Below are positions 6,538 through 14,014 of a stretch of DNA of 41,898 nucleotides, in pieces. A program made the translations under genes and the position numbers. Under the pieces are notes generated by a model. It was given only the letters and a program-made list of their open reading frames with translations, searched no databases and was not told where the DNA came from. This stretch comes from an uncultured Gammaproteobacteria bacterium. Lineage in GTDB: Bacteria; Pseudomonadota; Gammaproteobacteria; Poriferisulfidales; GCA-002705445. The stretch spans positions 1 through 41,898 of the forward strand of contig CAJWIN010000004.1 in NCBI GenBank assembly GCA_913042035.1, read 5' to 3'. Positions within the stretch are counted from its first letter, which is position 1. Each line of letters begins with the position of its first letter.

Positions 6538-7907
6538 ATAGATTTATTTGTATTTAAAATATTTTTTGGATCAAACTGTTTTTTAATATTTTTCATAAGT
6601 TTCAAGGTTTCTTTATTTATTTCCTTTTCTAAATATTGTTTTTTAATAATTCCTATACCGTGCTCTCCAGATAGTGTTCCGTCTAAACCTATAACCAAAT
6701 TAAAGATTTCATCTAAACAATTTTTTGAGTTATTAGATTTTTTTTCTTCTTCAGTTTTGAATAATAAATTTACATGAATATTTCCATTGCCAGCATGTCC
6801 AAAATTTACAATTTTTATATTATACTTTTTTGATATTTTATCTAGCGAACTTAGAAGTTTAGTTAAATTTGAAATTGGAACAGCAATATCCTCATTTATT
6901 TTATACCCACCAATTTCTCTTAATGCTGGAGACAGTGACTTTCTTGCTTCCCATAATCTCTCTACTTCTATTTTTTCATTAGCAACTGTAAGCTTATTGT
7001 ATTTATTTTTTTTTATTATCTTTAAAATTTTATCTAGCATTAGATCTATATATTCATTTTCGCCATCAATCTCTAAAAGTACTGCGGATCTGGCACTTTC
7101 ATCATAATGATTTTTTTTTATTGTATTTATCAACTTTATTGATTCTTCATCTATAAATTCAAGCTTATAAGGTGTTAATGGTTGTGTCATTAGACTTATA
7201 ATAGTCTGCGATGCTTCATCGAAATTATTGAAAGTAATTTCAATTGTCCTTACAGAATTATTCAACGGCAGAATTTTTAATGTAGCTTTGGTTAATATAC
7301 CCAGTATACCTTCTGATCCTGGGAATATCCTAGTAAGGTCTAGGCCCACAACCCCTTTTGAGGTTTTTACACCTGTCTTAAATATCTGTCCTGTACCTGA
7401 GATAAATTCTATTCCTAGAATATTATCTCTAGGTGTTCCATATTTTATAGCTCTTGGCCCTGCGGAGTTATTTGCTATATTACCACCAATTGTTGAATAA
7501 TCTTGACTTGATGGATCAGGACCCCAAAAAAAATTTAATTTTTTTAGTTCGTCTTGTAATACTTTATTTATAACGCCTGGTTGAACTATGGCAAGCCTAT
7601 TCTTGACGTCAATTTCTACAATCTTATTCATTTTTTCTAATGATAAAACTATTGAATTATCTATAGGAACTGATCCCCCAGTATTACCAGTTCCACGGCC
7701 TCTTGTAGTGATAGGAAGGTTATTGTTATAGCAATATTTTACGACATCCTGCACTTGTAAACTATCTTTTGCAAATAAAACACATTCTGGCATAACATGC
7801 ATTTTACTATTATCGTATCCGTATGCCCAACAATCTCCTGGCTCACTAAAAACAAAGTCTTTTGGGAGTATGCGTTCAAAAAATTTAATGTGTTTTTTTT
7901 CTAACAT
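6534..7907 (-). CDS. FAD-linked 2-hydroxyacid dehydrogenase/oxidase, GlcD/D-lactate dehydrogenase family
   Basis: A 457-residue flavoprotein with the VAO-type FAD-binding domain first (TTRGRGTGNTGGSVP, then YSTIGGNIANNSAGPRA) and the FAD-oxidase C-terminal domain after it (NFGHAGNGNIHVN, LSGEHGIGIIKKQYL with metal/substrate histidines). This matches GlcD, D-lactate dehydrogenase and D-2-hydroxyglutarate dehydrogenase-type enzymes that oxidise small 2-hydroxyacids and pass electrons to quinone or another acceptor. The exact substrate cannot be told from sequence alone. No glcE/glcF partners are next to it. It is convergent with sspA (four-base overlap) and lies four bases after lpoA, so it is probably cotranscribed with lpoA. 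Confidence 0.9.
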   Translation of the reverse strand: MLEKKHIKFFERILPKDFVFSEPGDCWAYGYDNSKMHVMPECVLFAKDSLQVQDVVKYCYNNNLPITTRGRGTGNTGGSVPIDNSIVLSLEKMNKIVEIDVKNRLAIVQPGVINKVLQDELKKLNFFWGPDPSSQDYSTIGGNIANNSAGPRAIKYGTPRDNILGIEFISGTGQIFKTGVKTSKGVVGLDLTRIFPGSEGILGILTKATLKILPLNNSVRTIEITFNNFDEASQTIISLMTQPLTPYKLEFIDEESIKLINTIKKNHYDESARSAVLLEIDGENEYIDLMLDKILKIIKKNKYNKLTVANEKIEVERLWEARKSLSPALREIGGYKINEDIAVPISNLTKLLSSLDKISKKYNIKIVNFGHAGNGNIHVNLLFKTEEEKKSNNSKNCLDEIFNLVIGLDGTLSGEHGIGIIKKQYLEKEINKETLKLMKNIKKQFDPKNILNTNKSI

Positions 7908-7911
7908 AATT

Positions 7912-9195
7912 TTAAAAAGGAATATTTTTGGCTATGCCATTTTTAAATTTTATAATAACTAGATTTCGTCTTATTTTATTAAATTCATCTAATTGGAGAT
8001 ATCCTGTATCACCTGATAAAAATTTATTTTTATTATTTTTTAATTGGTTTAAGTTGATTAGTATTTTTATAGAATCCATGCCGATAGCAACAAACCTCAG
8101 TAAATCTCTTTTTTCAGCATTTTCTTTTAAATTTTGTTTTGTTTTGGAGTTTTTATTATTGTATAACCAAGGTATATCGCAAAATTTAATATCATTTAAA
8201 TCTTGATTAGTTTTTTTATTAGTTATTCCAGTATAAATATGAGATGTTGAATAAAATGGAACATCTTCTGCGTAATTAAAATTAAATTGTGGTTTTATTA
8301 TTTTCATATCTTTTGATGTACCAATTGAAAAAATCATATCTAGATTATTTGAAATATGAGGCTTATAGTACACTTTTGTTTTTAAAATATTCTGTATTCT
8401 ATTTTTTCTTTTTATGCTTTCTTCAATTTTTAGAAGGCCTTTTATAGAAGTATTTATTTCTTTGCCGTCTTTTTCATATTTTGAAATATCAACTATTTGA
8501 CCACCTAATTCCTTAAATCTTAAGATAAATGATTCAGCTATTCTAAAACCCCACTTATTATTTGGATGAAAAATTGACGCCTTGTGATTACCATCAATAA
8601 TTGCTTTTTCTGCAATACATATTGCTTCGTCCTCTGGCAAGAGACCAAATTGATAAATTCCTTTATTAATCTTCTTAAAATTGTTTGAATAATTTAATGT
8701 TAAAATAGTTAGATTTTTAGAGTTTAAATTTATAATTTTATTAATAAGATCCTTTTTTAAGGGCCCAATAACATATTCAAAATCTTTGCTTAGTATTTCT
8801 GAATATATTTCTTTTAAATTGATTTTCTTATCTCCGGTATCATATATTACTAATTTTGGCCCATCTTTTTTTAATTTACTATTCAACTCTATTTCAATAC
8901 CTTCAAATATTGCTTTTCCAATTTTTGAATATTTTCCTGTCATTGGCAGCAAAATAGCAATCTTTTTTATATTTGAAATATTTGTAGTCTCAACCAGTTC
9001 CTTTTTGATTAATAATTCATCAATATTTATTTGCGTCTTGCTTATATTAGAATCAATAGATATATCTTCAACAGTTTCAGTATCTGATATAATTTTTATA
9101 TAATTTGAATTACATGCGCAAAGCAATATACTAAATATAATCAAAGTAATGCATTTTGAAAAATAACTTCTTATAGTAGGGTCAAGAATTTGCAT
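7912..9195 (-). CDS. lpoA: Penicillin-binding protein activator LpoA-like lipoprotein, short form
   Basis: An outer-membrane-type lipoprotein of the LppC/LpoA (YraM) family, members of which activate the bifunctional penicillin-binding protein PBP1A. The signal peptide ends in the lipobox LLCAC with the lipidated Cys28. The recognisable domain begins near residue 77 (KKIAILLPMTGKYSKIGKA), the start of the periplasmic-binding-protein type I fold that forms the C-terminal half of E. coli LpoA, and continues through FGLLPEDEA and ASIFHPNNKWGFRIAESF. At 427 residues it lacks room for the N-terminal TPR-like domain of the longer homologues. It is divergent from rsmI, a standard neighbour, and the two start codons overlap by six bases. 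Confidence 0.87.
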   Translation of the reverse strand: MQILDPTIRSYFSKCITLIIFSILLCACNSNYIKIISDTETVEDISIDSNISKTQINIDELLIKKELVETTNISNIKKIAILLPMTGKYSKIGKAIFEGIEIELNSKLKKDGPKLVIYDTGDKKINLKEIYSEILSKDFEYVIGPLKKDLINKIINLNSKNLTILTLNYSNNFKKINKGIYQFGLLPEDEAICIAEKAIIDGNHKASIFHPNNKWGFRIAESFILRFKELGGQIVDISKYEKDGKEINTSIKGLLKIEESIKRKNRIQNILKTKVYYKPHISNNLDMIFSIGTSKDMKIIKPQFNFNYAEDVPFYSTSHIYTGITNKKTNQDLNDIKFCDIPWLYNNKNSKTKQNLKENAEKRDLLRFVAIGMDSIKILINLNQLKNNKNKFLSGDTGYLQLDEFNKIRRNLVIIKFKNGIAKNIPF

Positions 9196-10059
9196 AATCT
9201 TAATAAAAATAAAAAAAGTAATTACGGTATATTATATGTTGTTGCTACACCAATTGGTAATATTAATGATATTACGTATAGGGCAGTAGAAGTTTTATCC
9301 AACTCACATATTATAGCAACCGAAAATACCAAGCACAGTAAAAGATTACTTAATTTCTATGGAATTAATACAAAGTTAATAAGTTATCATAAGCATAATG
9401 AGGCACTTAGGTGTGAGTATTTGATTAATCTTTTGCTAGAAGGTAAAAACATATCCTTGATTTCTGATGCAGGGACACCCTCAATATCAGACCCAGGAGA
9501 TTATATCATTGCGTCAGCTCATAAAATGAATATTAATGTATCTCCAATTCCAGGAGCTTCATCATTGACTGCAGCAATTAGTGTTAGTGGTTTTGCTTCT
9601 AAAGATTTTAAGTTTGTTGGTTTTTTACCTAAGAAGACTAATCAAAAAATTAATGTTTTAAAAAAGAGCAAAAGTTATTCTTTAATTTTCTTTGAATCGC
9701 CAAATAGAATTCTTGCAACACTTAATGATCTAGAAAGAATATATACCGGTGAAAAAAAAATTATGTTGGCAAGGGAGATTACAAAAGTATATGAAGATAT
9801 AAATTATGATTCAATAAAAAATCAATTACATAATTTGTTACAAAATGAAAAGGAAAAATTAAAGGGTGAGTTCGTAATTGTTATACCAAAAAATGAAGAA
9901 AATAATAACCATTATTTAGAAGATGAGGTAGAAGAATTTTTAAAGCTTTTACTAGAAAACAGTATTTCTTACAATTCAGCTATTAAAATAACTTGCAAGC
10001 ACTTTAATATCAAAAAAAATAATATTTATAAAAAGTATATCAACCTTGCAAATGATTAG
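9190..10059 (+). CDS. rsmI: 16S rRNA (cytidine-1402-2'-O)-methyltransferase RsmI
   Basis: RsmI (289 residues) 2'-O-methylates C1402 in the decoding centre of 16S rRNA using S-adenosylmethionine. The tetrapyrrole-methylase-type fold is shown by LYVVATPIGNINDITYRA at the start, ISLISDAGTPSISDPG, and PIPGASSLTAAISVSG, all strongly conserved in RsmI. The start is TTG at 9190, eight bases after AGGG (9178-9181); no ATG lies between it and the first conserved strand. It overlaps the divergent lpoA start by six bases, so its promoter must lie inside lpoA. RNase P RNA follows about 20 bases downstream, as in many gammaproteobacteria. Confidence 0.96.
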   Translation: MHNLNKNKKSNYGILYVVATPIGNINDITYRAVEVLSNSHIIATENTKHSKRLLNFYGINTKLISYHKHNEALRCEYLINLLLEGKNISLISDAGTPSISDPGDYIIASAHKMNINVSPIPGASSLTAAISVSGFASKDFKFVGFLPKKTNQKINVLKKSKSYSLIFFESPNRILATLNDLERIYTGEKKIMLAREITKVYEDINYDSIKNQLHNLLQNEKEKLKGEFVIVIPKNEENNNHYLEDEVEEFLKLLLENSISYNSAIKITCKHFNIKKNNIYKKYINLAND

Positions 10060-10074
10060 GATTTATTATTAAAT
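10046..10074 (+). promoter_or_regulatory. Probable rnpB promoter
   Basis: TTGCAA (10046-10051) and TTAAAT (10069-10074) are separated by 17 bases, and the RNA's predicted 5' stem starts seven bases after the -10 box at 10081. Each box matches four of six consensus positions. The -35 box lies inside the last codons of rsmI. Confidence 0.5.
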
Positions 10075-10078
10075 TAGA

Positions 10079-10413
10079 TTGAGTCGACTGTACAATCGCT
10101 TTATTTATAAAGAGGAAAGTCTGGGCTCCAAAGAGTAGAGTGCCAGGTAACTCCTGGGAAGTGTGAACTTACGGAAAGTGCAACAGAAAGTAAACCGCAA
10201 TAGATATTGTAAGGGTGAAATGGTGAGGTAAGAGCTCACCGCAACTATAGAGATATCGTTGGCAAGGCAAACCCCACTCGGAGCAAGGCCAAATAGAAAA
10301 GTTAAAGTGTTACTCGCGCTGCTTTTGGGTAGGCCGCTAGATATATTTGGTGACAAATATACAAGATTAATGATTGTATGAAACAGAACCCAGCTTATAG
10401 GTCGACTCGCCTA
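10079..10413 (+). ncRNA. rnpB: RNase P RNA (rnpB), bacterial type A
   Basis: This is the catalytic RNA of RNase P, which trims the 5' ends of tRNA precursors. Nearly universal blocks are present in order: GAGGAAAGTCTGGGCTCC, AGAGTGCCAGGTAACTCCTGG, GTGCAACAGAAAGTAAACCGC, GGTAAGAGCTCACCGC, CGGAGCAAGGCCAAATAG, GGGTAGGCCGCT and ACAGAACCCAGCTTAT. The ends pair: GAGTCGAC (10081-10088) with GTCGACTC (10401-10408) forms P1, and TACAATC (10091-10097) with GATTGTA (10373-10379) forms P2. Relative to E. coli, a C-to-T change in CTGGG is matched by a G-to-A change in CCCAG, a compensatory pair in P4. At about 335 bases it is a little shorter than the E. coli RNA. Exact ends are inferred from P1. Confidence 0.96.
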
Positions 10414-10539
10414 ATACTATCGAAAATTAATAATAAAAACTTAATGTTATTTATTAAGTAAAGCGTATACATCTATGATTTAATCCGTAGTTTTAAAAAA
10501 CATATATTTATGTAAGTTATTGACTAATATAGAAAAATC

Positions 10540-10592
10540 TTGACAAAAATAAAAAATGTTGCATTATTGTGGCTAATTGTGGATTTTTGTGG
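10540..10592 (+). promoter_or_regulatory. mraZ/dcw promoter with three MraZ-type boxes
   Basis: TTGACA (10540-10545) is followed 16 bases later by CATTAT (10562-10567), a plausible sigma-70 promoter for the dcw cluster. Overlapping and following it are three direct repeats of TTGTGG starting at 10567, 10577 and 10587, an exact ten-base period; the last runs on as TGGGG. MraZ of E. coli represses its own operon by binding three TGGG-containing repeats at the same period, so these are probably the autoregulatory MraZ sites. The rest of 10414-10603 shows only a weak seven-base hairpin (10439-10459). Confidence 0.7.
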
Positions 10593-10603
10593 GGAAATAA
10601 GGA

Positions 10604-11056
10604 ATGTTTAAAGGAATTAGTAACCTAAACATAGATACTAAAGGAAGAGCTTCAATGCCTCAACGATACAGAAATGATTTTTGTATCAAAAATAAATGCA
10701 AACTAGTTATTACCGCTGACAAGGATAAATGTTTATTAATTTACACGCATAATAACTGGAATATTATTGAAAAAAAATTATCTAACTTACCATCATATAA
10801 TAAAGAAGCAAGATTTATACAGAGATTAGTGATCGGGCACGCAACAGAATCTGAAATAGATTCTCAAGGAAGATTCCTAATTCCGAATCCATTGAGAGAA
10901 TATGCTGGAATACAAAAAAAAATAATACTTCTAGGACAGGGAAGTAAATTTGAACTGTGGTCAGAAACTATTTGGAATAAAAAAATGAAGTCATGGCTAG
11001 AAAGTGAAAATATAGACGAAGCTAAAAATAACGCTCTTACAGAGTTAAAACTATAG
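10604..11056 (+). CDS. mraZ: Transcriptional regulator MraZ
   Basis: MraZ (150 residues) is a small AbrB-like DNA-binding protein that usually forms a ring and represses the dcw operon it heads. Two copies of the family motif are visible: LNIDTKGRASMPQRYR near residues 8-23 and EIDSQGRFLIPNPLREY near residues 84-100, each with the D-x-x-G-R core. Length and position are normal, directly before rsmH. Three TTGTGG repeats in its promoter fit autoregulation. The ATG at 10604 is used because it precedes the first motif by only a few residues. Confidence 0.97.
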   Translation: MFKGISNLNIDTKGRASMPQRYRNDFCIKNKCKLVITADKDKCLLIYTHNNWNIIEKKLSNLPSYNKEARFIQRLVIGHATESEIDSQGRFLIPNPLREYAGIQKKIILLGQGSKFELWSETIWNKKMKSWLESENIDEAKNNALTELKL

Positions 11057-11065
11057 GAATATATA

Positions 11066-11995
11066 ATGGGCTTATCTCATAATCCAGTTTTATTGAATAG
11101 CGTGATAGAAGGTTTAAATATAATTCCTAATGGCACGTATATAGATTGTACTTTTGGAAGAGGAGGTCATTCTAAAAATATTTTAGAGAAAATTGGTAAT
11201 GAAGGTAAACTAATTGCTATCGATAAAGATGGCGAAGCTGAGTCATATGCCATAAGTAATTTCACAAATGATAAAAGATTTTATTTTGAAAGAAATAATT
11301 TTAGTAATATAAAACACATAATAGAAAAATACAATAATTCTCAAAAAGTGAATGGAATACTTCTCGATTTAGGCGTTTCATCTCCTCAATTAGATAACCC
11401 AAAAAGAGGCTTTAGTTTTATGAAAGAGGGTCCAATAGATATGAGAATGGATACATCAAGTCATATGACAGCACTATTATGGTTACAAGAAGCAAACGTC
11501 AATGAAATAAGTGATGTGTTAAAGCAGTACGGTGAAGAAAAATATTCACGAAGAATTGCAAAATTAATTAAAAAATCATTAGAGAGTGATTCACTAAAAA
11601 CAACAATTGATTTATCAAAACTGATTAATAAATGCTATCCGAAAAGCGAATCAAGAAAGAAAAATACTGCAACAAGAAGCTTTCAAGCAATAAGGATATT
11701 TATAAATAAGGAATTAGAAGAGCTCGAAAAAATTTTGGAAGATATTTTAGCATTAGTCGAAAAGGGAGGAAGAATAGTTATTATAAGCTTCCATTCATTA
11801 GAAGACCGTATTGTCAAAAACTTTATTAATAAACACTCAGACGGAAAAAATATAATTAGTAAGCTTCCAATAGCAAATTTGAATAAAAACTTAAGCCTTA
11901 AAAAGATTAAATTACCTTTAAAAGCCTCTGAGGTTGAAATTAAAAAAAATATAAGAGCAAGAAGCGCAAGAATAAGAGTGGCTGAAAAAATATGA
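11066..11995 (+). CDS. rsmH: 16S rRNA (cytosine-1402-N4)-methyltransferase RsmH
   Basis: RsmH (MraW, 309 residues) N4-methylates C1402 of 16S rRNA, the same nucleotide that the nearby RsmI modifies on its ribose. Family motifs include SHNPVLLNSVIEGL, the SAM-binding YIDCTFGRGGHS, LLDLGVSSPQLDNPKRGFSF, GPIDMRMD, ATRSFQAIRIFINKEL and IISFHSLEDRIVK. The length is standard. It begins nine bases after mraZ and its stop overlaps the ftsL start (ATGA), consistent with one operon. Confidence 0.97.
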   Translation: MGLSHNPVLLNSVIEGLNIIPNGTYIDCTFGRGGHSKNILEKIGNEGKLIAIDKDGEAESYAISNFTNDKRFYFERNNFSNIKHIIEKYNNSQKVNGILLDLGVSSPQLDNPKRGFSFMKEGPIDMRMDTSSHMTALLWLQEANVNEISDVLKQYGEEKYSRRIAKLIKKSLESDSLKTTIDLSKLINKCYPKSESRKKNTATRSFQAIRIFINKELEELEKILEDILALVEKGGRIVIISFHSLEDRIVKNFINKHSDGKNIISKLPIANLNKNLSLKKIKLPLKASEVEIKKNIRARSARIRVAEKI

Positions 11996-12264
11996 GTAAT
12001 TTTAAAATATATATGATTATATTTCTAATAATTTCAAATATTTCTTTATCATTTGGAATAGTGTGGCTTGAGCACTTAAATAGATCTCAATTTAGGGAGC
12101 TACAGTTTTTATCAAATCAAAAATATATTTTAAAAACTGAGTGGAGAAAGGCACGAGTAGAAAAAGGAAAATATGATTCTTTAAGTATGATAGAGAAAGC
12201 TGCACAAGAAGAACTTAAAATGTTTGTTCCAAAGAAGAGGACGTTAATAACAATCAATGAATAA
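11992..12264 (+). CDS. ftsL: Cell division protein FtsL
   Basis: A 90-residue bitopic protein fitting FtsL by size, position and layout: a short cytoplasmic start, one transmembrane helix (about residues 5-25), then a periplasmic coiled-coil segment (about residues 30-75). FtsL joins FtsB and FtsQ to activate FtsWI at the septum. The segment ending MIEKAAQEELKMFVPKKR resembles the family's C-terminal conserved region. Sequence conservation in FtsL is low, so the call rests mainly on its location between rsmH and ftsI and on topology. Confidence 0.88.
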   Translation: MSNFKIYMIIFLIISNISLSFGIVWLEHLNRSQFRELQFLSNQKYILKTEWRKARVEKGKYDSLSMIEKAAQEELKMFVPKKRTLITINE

Positions 12265-14014
12265 AAATTTCGAAAAAATTAGGAGAGTAGATGTATTGAT
12301 GTTTTTTATATTAATATCAATCTTAATAATAATATTTAGATGCTTTAATCTACAATATACAGAAGCAAAAAAATACTCTAGTTTAATAAGTGGAATTGAA
12401 ATAAAAGAACATATTATTAAAACAAGTAGAGGCTCTATTGTAGATAAAAATAATATTGTTTTAGCAGAAAGTATTCTAATGGATAGCTTGATAGTTACAA
12501 ATACAAATGATTTTATAGAAAATAAAGATGATATAGAAAAATTATGCAATATATTAAATATAAGCTGTAGAAATTTACTAAGTAAAATAGAAAATAGAAA
12601 AAATAAAAATTTTAAATATCTTAAAAGATATATTCATACTGACACAACAAAAGAAATAAAAAAACTAAATCTAAAAGGCATCGGATTTATTAAAGAGTAT
12701 CAAAGATATTATCCTGAAGGTGAATCAATTTCATCTTTAATTGGTCTTTTAGATTTTCATCATAATGGGCAAAGCAGCTTAGAAAAATCTTTCAATAAAA
12801 CTTTATCAGGCATAGATGGAAAAAAGAAAGTAATGCGAGATCGCCAAGGCAAGGTGGTAAAAGAAATTAAAAAAATAAAAAAACCTATAGAAGGACAAAA
12901 ATTATCTTTAACTATTGACGCAAGATTACAATATATTGCTTACAGAGAGCTGAAAAAACAAATAAATAATGTAAATGCAAAATCTGGCTCTGTTGTAATA
13001 ATGGATACAACAAATGGGGGTATTCTAGCCGCTGCAAGCTACCCAGCGTATGACCCAAGTGATAGAAATACATATACAAACGCAAAAGAGAGAAATAGAG
13101 TTATTATAGATGCATTAGAACCTGCTTCGACAATAAAACCATTTGTTTTAGCTGCAGCACTATATTCGAAAAAAGTAAATTTAAATGACAGCTTTGATAC
13201 AAATCCTGGTTATAAGGTTTGGGGAAATAAAACATATGAAGACATTAAAAATTTTGGAGAACTTACTTCAGAAGGAGTAATTATAAATTCCAGTAATATT
13301 GGCAGTATAATGATTTTAGAAAAAATTAATAAGAAAATCTTTTATGATTTATTAGAACATGTAGGGTTTGGAGAAAAAATTAATTTGAATTTCCCCTCTG
13401 AGGTTGAAGGCTACTTGCCTCACCACAGCGAATGGAGAAAGTCAGATGTTAGATCACTTGCTCAAGGCTATCGTTTAAAAGTTACCCCACTTCAACTTGC
13501 AAAAGCTTACGCTGCTATTGCAAATAACGGTTTGGTATTAAATCCGAAACTGATTAAAAGCAAAAATATTCAAATTTACGAAAATACAAAATATAAAAAA
13601 GAATTTAAGCAAATCAAAAACGTAATAAAAAAAGTTGTCCAAAGTGGTAGTGCGAAAAAAGCAGCAATTCAAGGTTATACTGTTGGCGGAAAAACTGGAA
13701 CTGCTAAATTATATATTGGTGGAAAACAAAAAAATAAATATAGCGATAAAAGCCATACCGCACTATTTGCCGGCATTACTCCTTTAAATAACCCCAAATT
13801 ATCAATAGTTGTAGTTATAGATCAACCACAAAGTGAAATATACTTTGGCGGCTACTTAGCAGCGCCTGTTTTCAAAAAAATTGCAACAGATTGCTTAAGA
13901 ATTTTAAATATAAGTCCTGATAATATTGTGGATTACCAAAAACAAGTTTCGCAGGAAGTTGAAAATCAAAATAAGTTATCTTTAAAAAACCCGGAGGTAA
14001 ATAATGTCTTTTGA
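12257..14014 (+). CDS. ftsI: Septal peptidoglycan transpeptidase FtsI (PBP3)
   Basis: FtsI (585 residues) is the class B penicillin-binding protein that crosslinks peptidoglycan at the septum. It has an N-terminal membrane helix (about residues 12-32), the dimerisation/pedestal domain starting with TSRGSIVDKNNIVLAES, and the transpeptidase domain with all three penicillin-binding motifs: S291-TIK in EPASTIKPF, SSN in NSSNIGS, and KTGT in VGGKTGTAK. Length is normal. It overlaps ftsL by eight bases. Its 3' end contains the GGAGG (13993-13997) ribosome binding site for ftsZ, an unusual neighbour here since murE would normally follow. Confidence 0.97.
   Translation: MNKNFEKIRRVDVLMFFILISILIIIFRCFNLQYTEAKKYSSLISGIEIKEHIIKTSRGSIVDKNNIVLAESILMDSLIVTNTNDFIENKDDIEKLCNILNISCRNLLSKIENRKNKNFKYLKRYIHTDTTKEIKKLNLKGIGFIKEYQRYYPEGESISSLIGLLDFHHNGQSSLEKSFNKTLSGIDGKKKVMRDRQGKVVKEIKKIKKPIEGQKLSLTIDARLQYIAYRELKKQINNVNAKSGSVVIMDTTNGGILAAASYPAYDPSDRNTYTNAKERNRVIIDALEPASTIKPFVLAAALYSKKVNLNDSFDTNPGYKVWGNKTYEDIKNFGELTSEGVIINSSNIGSIMILEKINKKIFYDLLEHVGFGEKINLNFPSEVEGYLPHHSEWRKSDVRSLAQGYRLKVTPLQLAKAYAAIANNGLVLNPKLIKSKNIQIYENTKYKKEFKQIKNVIKKVVQSGSAKKAAIQGYTVGGKTGTAKLYIGGKQKNKYSDKSHTALFAGITPLNNPKLSIVVVIDQPQSEIYFGGYLAAPVFKKIATDCLRILNISPDNIVDYQKQVSQEVENQNKLSLKNPEVNNVF

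Noticed and set aside
10439-10459. Hairpin ACTTAAT/ATTAAGT as rnpB terminator
   Set aside because: The stem is seven A/T-rich pairs and no T-run follows on the plus strand, so it is too weak to call.
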